From contig JAPOOS010000274.1 of NCBI GenBank assembly GCA_026713305.1, positions 1-34,092 of the forward strand: DNA of 34,092 nt, in the 5' to 3' direction. Position 1 is the stretch's first letter, and each line of letters starts with the position of its first letter. Position numbers and translations under genes: made by a program. The notes beneath the pieces are model-generated. The model was not told the origin of the DNA, searched no databases, and was given only the letters and a program-made list of their open reading frames with translations. This stretch comes from Paracoccaceae bacterium (GTDB taxonomy: Bacteria > Pseudomonadota > Alphaproteobacteria > Rhodobacterales > Rhodobacteraceae). Shown here piece by piece: positions 1-7,127 of this stretch.

Positions 1-267
1 AAGGCCGATCAGCCGGTCTACGGCCAACGGCGGACAAGTGGACATCCGCAATGTAGGCAACACCGACGGTTTCGTCTCTAGCAATTCTGGACCTATGTTG
101 GTCAGGTTCTTGGTCGCCTTCAGCGTTGCTTCGACATCCTCAGTGATCTTTGCTCGCGTCGCCCTGTATGCCTCCGGTGCAAACCGCATGAACCAGTCGT
201 TGTACATATCCACTGACAGAGCAATGTCTTGTTTCCACCGGTCCGGTTTGTCCCTGTTGACAGCCAT
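1..267 (-). CDS. XamI-family type II restriction endonuclease, N-terminal part (runs off the left edge)
   Basis: The first 89 residues are open with no stop up to the window edge. They start MAVNRDKPDRW, carry an aromatic-rich stretch (YNDWFMRFAPEAYR, residues about 22-35) and a conserved segment VLPTLRMSTCPPLAVDRLIGL near residues 69-89. This matches the N-terminus I remember for proteins annotated as XamI-family type II endonucleases, which cleave unmodified DNA and normally sit beside a cognate N6-adenine methylase. The C-terminal catalytic part lies outside the window, so activity cannot be judged. The start ATG overlaps the stop of the upstream minus-strand ORF (TGATG), which suggests translational coupling. 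The family call is from memory of the sequence, not a search. Confidence 0.7.
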   Translation of the reverse strand, partial: MAVNRDKPDRWKQDIALSVDMYNDWFMRFAPEAYRATRAKITEDVEATLKATKNLTNIGPELLETKPSVLPTLRMSTCPPLAVDRLIGL

Positions 268-479
268 CACTTGCGCGTCTTTTTTTGCATGTCCTGATTG
301 GCTCGCCGGTATAGATCCCACATTTCCACGAATAGCTCGTTCAGCAGCCGCACATTGCGAATCGCTGCCTCTTTCTTGACACCAATGGCCCTCTGCCTTG
401 GTATCCTGATCCCAATTGCCTGCGTCGATGGCCCCTTTTCCATCCGACTGCTCACTATCGTCTTGGAGTAGTCATTGTT
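267..479 (-). CDS. 3' end of the gene upstream of the XamI-type nuclease, unrecognised
   Basis: An open frame ends at the TGA that overlaps the XamI-type start by one base (TGATG), the usual sign of a coupled operon. Its last 65 or so residues look protein-like: charged, helix-prone, with VRLLNELFVEMWDLYRR close to the end and a basic tail (MQKKTRK). I do not recognise the family. By context it could be the tail of the cognate modification methylase. The same frame stays open to about position 1004, but that part is Arg/Cys-rich and reads like out-of-frame sequence. The intact part is therefore probably only a 3' remnant, truncated or frameshifted near 480-600. The 5' boundary given is arbitrary. 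Confidence 0.35.
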   Translation of the reverse strand, partial: NNDYSKTIVSSRMEKGPSTQAIGIRIPRQRAIGVKKEAAIRNVRLLNELFVEMWDLYRRANQDMQKKTRK

Positions 480-708
480 TGTCGGCAAGTCGAAAGATGT
501 CAAGCGATTGCCCTGGCCCCTTCGGAACACATCGCCAATCCGGATAGCCGACCGTAATCCTGCCATTTCGTCCGCTGCACAGCCAGAAGAGGGCGAGTCC
601 GGCCGGAAGCGGCGTTGCCGCCATTCACTTTCACCTGACTCAAGGACCACGGCACGATGCAGGCGGCACTCGCACCGCGCGGCGACGGCTAGGAGGATGA
701 TCGTTACG

Positions 709-1165
709 TTGTGGAGACGTACCGATCGCTGGCCAGCGCCGAAATTGTCCCCGTCCTCGCCGACGGTTCCAGGCCCAAAGGGTGGCACAAGGCACTGGGC
801 CGGATCCTGCCCTTGAAGGCCGTCGAGAAGCTGCGCCCGACCCGCGACGAGATCATCAGCGCGACAGGGATGACGAGACCGTCGTGCTCGACATGATGCT
901 GCGGAGCCATGGCATCCGACTTGCAAGGGGACCGTCCACGGTCGGCAGCTTCGTCTTCGATCTCGGTCGGCTGGCCGGGTTCGCCATTTCCAGGCGGCAG
1001 CCACTGTCCGGCGTCCGAAAGGTGTTGCAGGGCAACGTCAAACAGCAAACAACGCTGCGCCTCCACAAACAAACGAAGGCAAAGTCGCAGAGGCTGACGC
1101 AATGGGAGCGGGAATTGACGACAAGAGAGAGGAAACTGGAGAAGCTAGAGCGACAAAAGAACTGA
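709..1165 (+). pseudogene. Frameshifted gene fragment of unknown function with a basic coiled-coil tail
   Basis: Two overlapping plus-strand frames look protein-like in succession. The first (about 709-895) reads VETYRSLASAEIVPVLADG and then GWHKALGRILPLKAVEKLRPTRDEI. After an apparent frame change near 870-900 the second continues to 1165 with a highly charged, probably coiled-coil end (LTQWERELTTRERKLEKLERQ). Neither frame has a convincing start with a ribosome binding site. I cannot name the family. Charged C-terminal helices of this kind occur in plasmid mobilisation and partition proteins, but that is only an impression. It lies between restriction-system debris and IS remnants. Confidence 0.3.
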
Positions 1166-1229
1166 CTCATATGTGTAAAGGTGACAGGGCGGTGAAGCCA
1201 GCCCGCGGTCCCGAATTCCGGCTTCAGCA

Positions 1230-1545
1230 TCGCAATGCACGGTCGAAGCGTGCCGGCGTCCGCACATTTGGGCCAATGGCGTCCGCAACCCGTGCCAAGC
1301 GGCGAAGCACATGAAGAATTCCATGCAGGGAGCCAAGACGCTGCCATTTGAGGAAACGTGGTGAAACGTCGAGACAGGCGGCAACCGGTCGTCAAGCGCA
1401 CGCCGCTGACGGTCCGTGGAGGCCTTGTGATTCAAGGCATTCAAGATCGCCCGCATGCAGGTCACGCGGGCCGTCCCCCAAGTCCCTTCCTGGGTGTCAA
1501 CGGCTCCATCACTGCCCACTCGTCGTCGGTCAGGAAGCATTGCAT
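1230..1545 (-). pseudogene. IS5-family transposase, N-terminal remnant with frameshifts
   Basis: On the minus strand the frame starting at 1545 reads MQCFLTDDEWAVMEPLTPRK, the usual N-terminal LTDxEWxxxEPLxP motif of IS5-family DDE transposases. It then hits a stop. The adjoining frame carries on with VTCMRAILNALNHKAST and LPPVSTFHHV. These correspond to the family's DMRAILNAILYxxxTGCQWR and FPPxSTVxxYF segments in degraded form, with the conserved GCQWR lost. A third frame gives FLKWQRLG, matching the family's F-RW-R-G segment. At least two frameshifts, an internal stop and the missing C-terminal catalytic half make this a dead fragment. It is opposite in strand to, and different from, the IS5 fragment near 2,026-2,231. 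Confidence 0.65.
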
Positions 1546-1789
1546 GCAGTCGCCGGAACGGTTGTATTTGTGCTGAGTGAAACATCATGCCTGGCGGGCC
1601 GACCACCATTCGAGATGCGCAAAATCGGACCATCCAATCGGGCACTTGGAAGAAGCGGCTGTCTTCAACCCGTGATTCCGACGCAATTTCCCAGTTGAGG
1701 CAGCGCTCCGCGACCGAACAATCGCCCAATCGGGACGCGTCTGACAGGTTCATGTCAGAACCATTGCTCGCCGCCGGCATTTGCATCCT

Positions 1790-2030
1790 CATGCGCCTGC
1801 AAGGCCGACAAGCCAGGCAACGGGGCTGCGGCTTGGTGCGCCAGGCCAACTGGGGCATGTGTTTTGGGTGAAAGTCCCGAGAAAGGCAAAGGCTAACCAC
1901 CAGCTTTCCAGCGCACCGTGCGTTGCTGTCCGAGAGGGCGGTGGCGAAGCGTCTGCAGCGGCAAATGCAGGCGAGGCCATTGAGCGCCGAAAACCGTTGT
2001 GATTCGGAGTGCCGAGACCGTGATGCCGGT
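1790..2030 (+). ncRNA. Possible 5' fragment of a group II intron
   Basis: This stretch has a GTGCG pentamer at about 1836, then the block GGGTGAAAGTCCCGAGAAAG near 1866-1885, a purine-rich GGCAAAGGCTAACCACCAG segment and AAATGCAGGCGAGGCCATTG near 1962-1981. GTGYG 5' ends and a GTGAAAGTCCC block are common in domain I of bacterial group II introns, and I see no coding frame across it. No reverse transcriptase ORF and no domain V/VI hairpin are visible downstream, where an IS5 fragment begins at once. If correct, it is a truncated scrap. I rate it uncertain. Confidence 0.3.
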
Positions 2031-2231
2031 CGAATGCAACATGCGTCTGGTCCGTTTTGGTGAGGAAAAGCGGGTTCTGAGCGGCATCATCCATGTCCGG
2101 AGGAACGGATTGCGTTGGAGCGACGCTCCGGCGGAGTACGGGCCCGCCAAGACTCTCTACAACCGATGGGGGCGCTGGTGCGGGAAAGGCATCATCGAAA
2201 GGACATTCCTGGAAACCATGGATCACGCTGT
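2026..2231 (+). pseudogene. IS5-family transposase (IS427-like group), N-terminal fragment
   Basis: The plus-strand frame contains RVLSGIIHVRRNGLRWSDAP followed by EYGPAKTLYNRWGRWCGKGI. This is the well-known N-terminal block of IS5-family transposases, in which orfA carries LSGII-RNGLRWxDAPxEYGPxKTLYNRW. Similarity ends around the family's GLA position (about 2,220) and the frame then closes at 2,292 with unrelated residues. The DDE catalytic residues are absent. Sequence from 2,290 to 2,660 may be the decayed remainder (a frame there reads RKELRERNCFFIQNPLPDRN, roughly where the family has its DADWFRxxL segment), but I would not insist on it. No terminal inverted repeats were identified. 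Confidence 0.7.
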
Positions 2232-2685
2232 TTGGAAACAGCAGCCTACAGAGTCGTGTCCGGTCTCCGATCGCATGCACTTGCGCTTGTGATTCGTAAT
2301 GCGGCTGAAGCTTTCCAAGAGGTGTGGCGACCGCGGCTCGGTCTTGAGACTTTGCCGGGAGTCGCGAAGGAACACTGGGCTGGAGTCATGCATTTAATCG
2401 ACGCCTTGCTGCAATGGGTAGGTATGTGTACGACACATTGCGGCCAGTTGCTGATCCTCGGAAGGAATTGCGGGAACGGAATTGCTTCTTCATCCAGAAC
2501 CCCTTACCCGACCGCAACCTGTCTTTCAGAAAGGTCGTTTCCGAAGTTGAGGGCTCTGCTGAGCAAATCGGAGCGCTGGTTTGGCGGTGCGGTGGAATTC
2601 GATAGAGCAGACCAGATCGAGACTTGCATGATTGCATTTCAATCGAGCTTGGAATGAGCGTTATCTGACAAAGGAGGACAATGCC
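2232..2685 (+). other. About 450 bases with no assignable gene; probably decayed IS sequence
   Basis: Two plus-strand frames are open for 60-120 codons here, but neither has a ribosome binding site or a family I can recognise. They switch quality near 2,410, as a frameshifted remnant would. The position directly after an IS5 N-terminal fragment makes the rest of that element the simplest explanation. Confidence 0.3.
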
Positions 2686-2928
2686 ATGGAGAGTGTCACG
2701 GACCACAATCTCGACGATCACGCAAAAGCAAGACAAGGAGTGCGTGCTGCGGACAACGGATATTCCATAGGAGAGGATGCCCGGCTGACTTCAAGAAACG
2801 CCGTGGAGTCAAAGACGTCTCGCCTCAATCTCGCAAGTGCCATTCGGGCTCGGATAGCGCCTCTCGGCGGTGTGGAACTTGAGCTGCCTGTGCGGGAGGC
2901 CGGGCGAGAACCACCAACGTTCGATTGA
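2686..2928 (+). CDS. Small hypothetical protein (80 aa)
   Basis: The ATG at 2,686 has an excellent Shine-Dalgarno sequence, AGGAGG at 2,672-2,677 with 8 bases of spacing. That is why I prefer it to the upstream in-frame ATG at 2,632. The 80-residue product is hydrophilic and acidic/basic mixed, with no signal peptide or membrane segment, and ends with PVREAGREPPTFD. I do not recognise a family. The short length and the tail with paired prolines are reminiscent of small antitoxin-like proteins. However, no toxin-like partner follows, and the next ORF is a membrane protein. It sits among mobile-element debris, so it may be a relic whose start signal survived. Confidence 0.45.
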   Translation: MESVTDHNLDDHAKARQGVRAADNGYSIGEDARLTSRNAVESKTSRLNLASAIRARIAPLGGVELELPVREAGREPPTFD

Positions 2929-2970
2929 GCCGTAGGCGTTGACCGCGCTGGATCCAATATCGTTTCCGAT

Positions 2971-3258
2971 ATGCAGGAGAGAGCTCAGGTGTGGCGAGAG
3001 AAGGCTGAGCAACAGCAGAAGAAAGCCAAGCAACGGCTGAAGAAAGCTATTGTGGGTTGGTTGAGACGCAATTGGGCGTTCTTGGCTGGTTTTCTAGCTG
3101 CAGCGCTGTTTAGCGATATGTTATTTGGAGCTTCGGGTGATACTGGGTCACAATTGCTTGTTGAAGATGTTCTTCCTGTAGGCGAGCCACCTGCTGTAGT
3201 GGAATACCCGTTGGAGTACTATGGGATAGTGGATCCAGATGCGGGCCAAGATTTCTGA
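2971..3258 (+). CDS. Small coiled-coil, single-pass membrane protein (95 aa)
   Basis: The product has three clear parts: a charged, Gln/Lys-rich helix (residues about 1-30, with EKAEQQQKKAKQRLKKA), one hydrophobic segment (residues about 35-55, NWAFLAGFLAAALFSDMLF), and an acidic, Pro-rich tail ending in DPDAGQDF. Positive charges before the helix predict a cytoplasmic N-terminus and an exported tail. No family is recognised. Codons are more AT-ended than in the metabolic genes (for example GTT GTT GAA GAT GTT), suggesting foreign origin. There is only a weak purine stretch before the ATG. It follows the 80-aa ORF on the same strand after 42 bases, so the two could be co-transcribed. Confidence 0.45.
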   Translation: MQERAQVWREKAEQQQKKAKQRLKKAIVGWLRRNWAFLAGFLAAALFSDMLFGASGDTGSQLLVEDVLPVGEPPAVVEYPLEYYGIVDPDAGQDF

Positions 3259-3739
3259 AGACATTCCGTAACATGGATGGCAGAGACAGCGCTCCTGCAT
3301 TCATTGCCGAACCCGGCGGTGGAAGCGAGGGTTGTGGAACATCCGGCGGGGGCGAATGGCATTTGTCCGCCGTTGGCGAAGCGGAGTTGCGCTACGGCGT
3401 CGCACCGATGCCGCCGGGCCACCGACGGGATGCGCTTGTGCGTGGACGCGCATGAAGCGGTGTTTGGCCTTGTTCAGGAGTGGTTGAACGCGTCGAAGCT
3501 GATCAAGGGCAAATTGCTGGGTGTGTTTGGGCCGGTGCTTTGCCCTCAAGGCGGCAGACAGCGCGGCTGGCATGAATCCACCGCCAACAGAGCATGGTGT
3601 CTTCCGCTGCATCCGCTGCTCTGAAATCCCACTTTGTCCACGGGCTGCCAGATATGAACATTCATTCAATCGCGCGAATGCTGACCTCGTACCAGAAAGC
3701 ATTGAAAAATTTGGAAACCCAACCCGACGACTGCTCCGC
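3259..3739. other. About 480 bases with no supportable gene
   Basis: Frames on both strands stay open (plus 3,277-3,624; minus down to 3,301), but their translations are Cys/Arg/His-rich and low in protein-like patterns. None has a ribosome binding site or a recognisable motif. I see no tRNA, terminator or terminal repeat here. Confidence 0.4.
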
Positions 3740-4047
3740 TCGGTATGAAATCCTTGACCTGTTGGAAGTTCTTGGGACGCAAGCCAATGATAGGAGGAGC
3801 CCACTGTCAGGCGCCATCCCATTGCCAATGCCGCCGCTGCGACTACAAAAAGTGAAATTCCAATTATTGCCCAAACTCCAAATCCAAAGATGTTTCGAGT
3901 GGAATCGTTGCGCCAGTGCTCGCTTCGGGCCTTCTCAAGCTCTCGTTGCTCGGCTTCTGCCCGCAAACTGCTGGCAGGGGCCTCCAAATGTGCATGTGGA
4001 TGCGGGACAGTCTTCGCGGTCCATTCGGGGCGATCGCGCTCATTCAT
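3740..4047 (-). pseudogene. Putative small membrane protein with one clear transmembrane helix, 3' end degraded
   Basis: From the ATG at 4,047 the minus strand encodes a hydrophilic N-terminus (MNERDRPEWTAKTVPHPHAH), an Ala/Glu/Arg-rich helix around residues 35-52, and a strong hydrophobic stretch (GFGVWAIIGISLFVVAAAAL, residues about 58-77). The open frame runs on to 3,301. Beyond about 110 residues the composition loses protein character, so the true end is unknown and a frameshift near 3,740-3,800 is likely. The family is not recognised. Small N-terminally charged, single-helix proteins are common in prophage and conjugative regions, but no neighbour supports a specific role. Confidence 0.35.
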
Positions 4048-4059
4048 CGTGAACTGGAG

Positions 4060-4294
4060 AGAGCCCAACGGTGCTCTTCATTCATGCCATTTGGACTGAT
4101 GGAATTGCGGCCGCACTTGTTCCAAATGTTGTCGCAGTTGCTCGCTCGTGCCCCATGAATGTGTCCACCATCTGAGCGATTTGTGGACCATGATGCAGTG
4201 TTGTGGGCTTGGTCGACAAGGAGGCCATGTTGACAACTCGGCGCGGAATTAGCAGGCTTGCCATTGAACCTGCATACATGGACGGTTGGAACAC
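4060..4294 (-). pseudogene. Short helical ORF with an apparent frameshift, unknown function
   Basis: The frame starting at 4,294 reads sensibly to about 4,160 (PTTLHHGPQIAQMVDTFMG). The neighbouring frame then continues with a Gln/Glu-rich helix (SEQLRQHLEQVRPQFHQSK) and a stop just before the membrane ORF. Joining the two needs a single-base indel near 4,155. The arrangement suggests a small two-gene unit (this ORF, then the membrane ORF) that has decayed. No family is recognised. Confidence 0.28.
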
Positions 4295-4432
4295 TAATCG
4301 TGATCAGGTCGCGAATGTATGCATTGCCCGCTGGATGCAACTCCACTCTGGAAGGCAGCCATGACCGGCGGGCTTCCTGACGGGCAGCGGCATGCAGGCT
4401 CGGGACCCTTTGGACGGACAGGATTGAAGACC

Positions 4433-5866
4433 ATGGAACTGCCATCCCCCGACACACACGTCATAGACAGGAAGCAGCGGATCGTTCAGCTGCTGCGAAT
4501 GGTTGTTCCGCACGAGGCGATTGTTGACAACGAACGCCAAACCTTGGCGTATGAATGCGATGCCCTTACGGCACGCCGATGCCCTCCGCTGGCAGTTGCG
4601 CTGCCTTCGACCACTGAGGAAGTGTCGAAGCTTCTTGAGATATGCCACCGGGAGCGTGTGCCGGTGGTGCCACGCGGCGCCGGAACCTCGCTTTCGGGAG
4701 GGGCGCTTCCGACGAGCGACAGCGTGGTCATTTGCACAGCGCGGTTGAACGAGATTCTGGAGATTGACTGCGACAGCCGATTCGTGCGCGTTCAATCCGG
4801 CATAACCAATGTTTCGGTTACGCAGGCTGTTGAGAACGATGGATTCTTCTACGCGCCCGACCCGTCAAGCCAGTTGGCCTGCACAATCGCCGGCAATGTG
4901 GCAATGAACTCGGGAGGGGCGCATTGCCTGAAATACGGCGTGACAACCAACAATCTTCTGGGCGTCCGAATGGTTCTGATGGACGGGGAGATTGTCGACA
5001 TTGGCGGCGAGAGCCTCGACGCACCTGGGCTGGATCTGCTGGGTCTGGTTTGCGGTTCCGAAGGCCAGCTCGGAATCGTTACCGAGGCGGTTCTGCGAAT
5101 CCTGCCAAAGCCGGAAGGGGCCAGACCAACCCTGATTGGTTTCGACTCGGCGGAAGTTGCAGGCAAGTGCGTTGCGGACATAATTGGCGCGGGCGTGTTG
5201 CCGGTGGCAATCGAGTTCATGGACAAGACCTGCAATCGGGTCAGCGAGGAGTTTTCCGGCGCCGGGTATCCCGATGTCGAGGCGTTGCTCATTGTGGAGG
5301 TTGAAGGTTCTCCTGAAGAGATCGAATACCAACAGGGCTTGATCACGCAGGTTGCATGGCGGCACAATCCGGTGGAAGTCAGGGAAAGCGCTTCGGAGGA
5401 GGAATCTCTGAAGATATGGGCGGGTCGCAAGGCTGCCTTCGGGGCCATGGGAAGCGTTGGAGACTATATTTGTCTGGACGGCACAATTCCGGTTTCGAAG
5501 CTGTCGGTGGCGCTGCGCGGCATCGAGGAACTGTCCAAGACGTACAAACTGAAGGTGGCCAACGTGTTTCATGCCGGTGACGGCAACCTGCATCCGATGA
5601 TCATATTCGACACCAACAACGCAGCGGAAATGAAGAGGTCGGAAGAACTCGGGGCGGAGATTCTCAAGCTGTGCGTCAGGAACGGAGGTTGCCTTTCCGG
5701 CGAGCACGGTGTTGGCATTGAAAAGCGCGAGCTCATGACGACTCAGTTTACGGAAGACGATCTCGAGATGCAGATGCGGATCAAGGATGTCTTCGATGAA
5801 AGATGGCTTCTGAATTCGGCCAAGGTCTTTCCGCTGGAACTGTCGCAAGCGAGACGCATGCAGTGA
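4433..5866 (+). CDS. glcD: Glycolate oxidase FAD-binding subunit GlcD
   Basis: This is the catalytic FAD subunit of the membrane-associated glycolate oxidase (glycolate to glyoxylate, electrons to an acceptor other than O2), acting with GlcE and GlcF. The protein is about 477 residues, close to the usual ~500. The PP-loop of FAD_binding_4 domains is seen as PRGAGTSLSGG (residues 80-90), followed by NSGGAHCLKYG and GSEGQLGIVTEAVLRILP. The C-terminal FAD-oxidase domain has NVFHAGDGNLHPMI and the signature SGEHGVGIEKR. I chose ATG 4,433 because upstream in-frame residues are not family-like; its Shine-Dalgarno is weak (GATTGAAG). The stop overlaps the GTG of glcE (GTGA). D-lactate dehydrogenases share the fold, but the following glcE and glcF settle the call. 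Confidence 0.93.
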   Translation: MELPSPDTHVIDRKQRIVQLLRMVVPHEAIVDNERQTLAYECDALTARRCPPLAVALPSTTEEVSKLLEICHRERVPVVPRGAGTSLSGGALPTSDSVVICTARLNEILEIDCDSRFVRVQSGITNVSVTQAVENDGFFYAPDPSSQLACTIAGNVAMNSGGAHCLKYGVTTNNLLGVRMVLMDGEIVDIGGESLDAPGLDLLGLVCGSEGQLGIVTEAVLRILPKPEGARPTLIGFDSAEVAGKCVADIIGAGVLPVAIEFMDKTCNRVSEEFSGAGYPDVEALLIVEVEGSPEEIEYQQGLITQVAWRHNPVEVRESASEEESLKIWAGRKAAFGAMGSVGDYICLDGTIPVSKLSVALRGIEELSKTYKLKVANVFHAGDGNLHPMIIFDTNNAAEMKRSEELGAEILKLCVRNGGCLSGEHGVGIEKRELMTTQFTEDDLEMQMRIKDVFDERWLLNSAKVFPLELSQARRMQ

Positions 5867-7029
5867 TCCCCGAAAGCGAACAGGATCTTGCGCGGATCGT
5901 GGCATCCGCGAGCGGGCCGTTCAGAATCCAGGGCGGCGGAACTCGGCCAGTCGGCAATCCTTGCCACGGCCAGCCCTTGGTGATGGCCGGACTGTCGGGT
6001 GTTCGCGAGTACGAACCGGGTGCGCTGACGATTGTGGTCGGCGCTGGCACTCCCATGGCTGAAGTGAATTCCTTGCTGCGCGAACACGGACAGTTTCTGC
6101 CCTTTGAACCCATGGATTGCTGCCGGTTGCTGGGGACCGATGGCACATCCACTGTCGGTGGTGTCGTTGCAACGAACAGCTCCGGTCCGCGCCGCGTGCT
6201 TGTCGGGGCTTGTCGCGACTTTGTAATCGGCATGAAATTCGTTGATGGCGAAGGCAAGACCATCAAGGCCGGCGGAAGGGTCATGAAGAATGTGACCGGC
6301 TACGACGTCAGCAAGCTGCTCGTCGGCAGCTATGGAACTCTCGGCGTGATAACCGAAGTGTGCTTCAAGGTGCTTCCACTTCCGGGCGAGACGGCGGCGC
6401 TGCTCGTGAACGGCCTTTCAGACAGGCAGGCGGTTCGAGCGATGACTGCGGCCTTGAATTCTCCTTTCGAGGTTGCGGGCGCAGCCCATCTGCCAAGCGG
6501 CATTGACGGACATCCGGTCACGATGATCCGCATCGAGGGATCCGGCGTTTCGGTCGACTACCGCGTGAAATTGCTGAAGCGCCTGCTGTCAAGCTTCGGA
6601 GACGTCATTGTCGAGCGCGATTCGGAACGGACGCAGGCTGGCTGGAAGTACGTCCGTGATGTCGAGAAGTTCGGAACGGATTCCGGCGGCGATGTGTGGA
6701 GGATCTCAACGCCTTCCGGAGATGCCGTGGAACTGGTGGAAAGGGCCAGGGAATGCGGTCCCGTCGAGGTGGTATACGACTGTGGAGGAGCGGTCCTCTG
6801 GATCAAGTCCGGTTCCTCCTTGAACCTTCGCTCCCGCCTTGAACCATTGAGGGGACATGCAACTTTGGTGCGGGCCAGCGACGAAGCCAAACGCCGGTTC
6901 GGGGTCTTTCATCCGCAGGCCGCCAGGGTGGAGCAGCTGTCGAATGCCCTGAGAAGGCAATTCGATCCCCGGCAGCTGTTCAATCGCGGCATCGCACAGC
7001 ATGGCAACGGCGTTGCGGGCAGGGAATGA
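5863..7029 (+). CDS. glcE: Glycolate oxidase FAD-binding subunit GlcE
   Basis: Second FAD_binding_4 subunit of glycolate oxidase, about 388 residues (family usually 350-400). The N-terminus PESEQDLARIV is followed by the shortened FAD loop FRIQGGGTRPVG, then TVGGVVATNSSGPRR, the segment GRVMKNVTGYDVSKLLVGSYGTLGVITEVCFKVLP, and the C-terminal FHPQAARVEQLSNALRRQFDP seen in GlcE proteins. GTG at 5,863 is the preferred start because it overlaps the glcD stop as GTGA, implying translational coupling. An ATG at 5,803, inside glcD, is in frame but would add non-conserved residues. The gene lies between glcD and glcF, as in most glycolate operons. Nothing unusual is seen. Confidence 0.92.
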   Translation: MIPESEQDLARIVASASGPFRIQGGGTRPVGNPCHGQPLVMAGLSGVREYEPGALTIVVGAGTPMAEVNSLLREHGQFLPFEPMDCCRLLGTDGTSTVGGVVATNSSGPRRVLVGACRDFVIGMKFVDGEGKTIKAGGRVMKNVTGYDVSKLLVGSYGTLGVITEVCFKVLPLPGETAALLVNGLSDRQAVRAMTAALNSPFEVAGAAHLPSGIDGHPVTMIRIEGSGVSVDYRVKLLKRLLSSFGDVIVERDSERTQAGWKYVRDVEKFGTDSGGDVWRISTPSGDAVELVERARECGPVEVVYDCGGAVLWIKSGSSLNLRSRLEPLRGHATLVRASDEAKRRFGVFHPQAARVEQLSNALRRQFDPRQLFNRGIAQHGNGVAGRE

Positions 7030-7127
7030 CGAACGTTGATGCATTTGGCGATTGCCGGTCGGCGCCAGGCAGTCTCGTGTCCGGGGCAAGCGCAAACACT
7101 CGGCCACAGCAAACTCAGGTGAGGTAG

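Noticed and set aside
4865-5905. Minus-strand ORF of 346 codons opposite glcD
   Set aside because: Shadow of glcD; residues are His/Arg/Gln-rich without family pattern.
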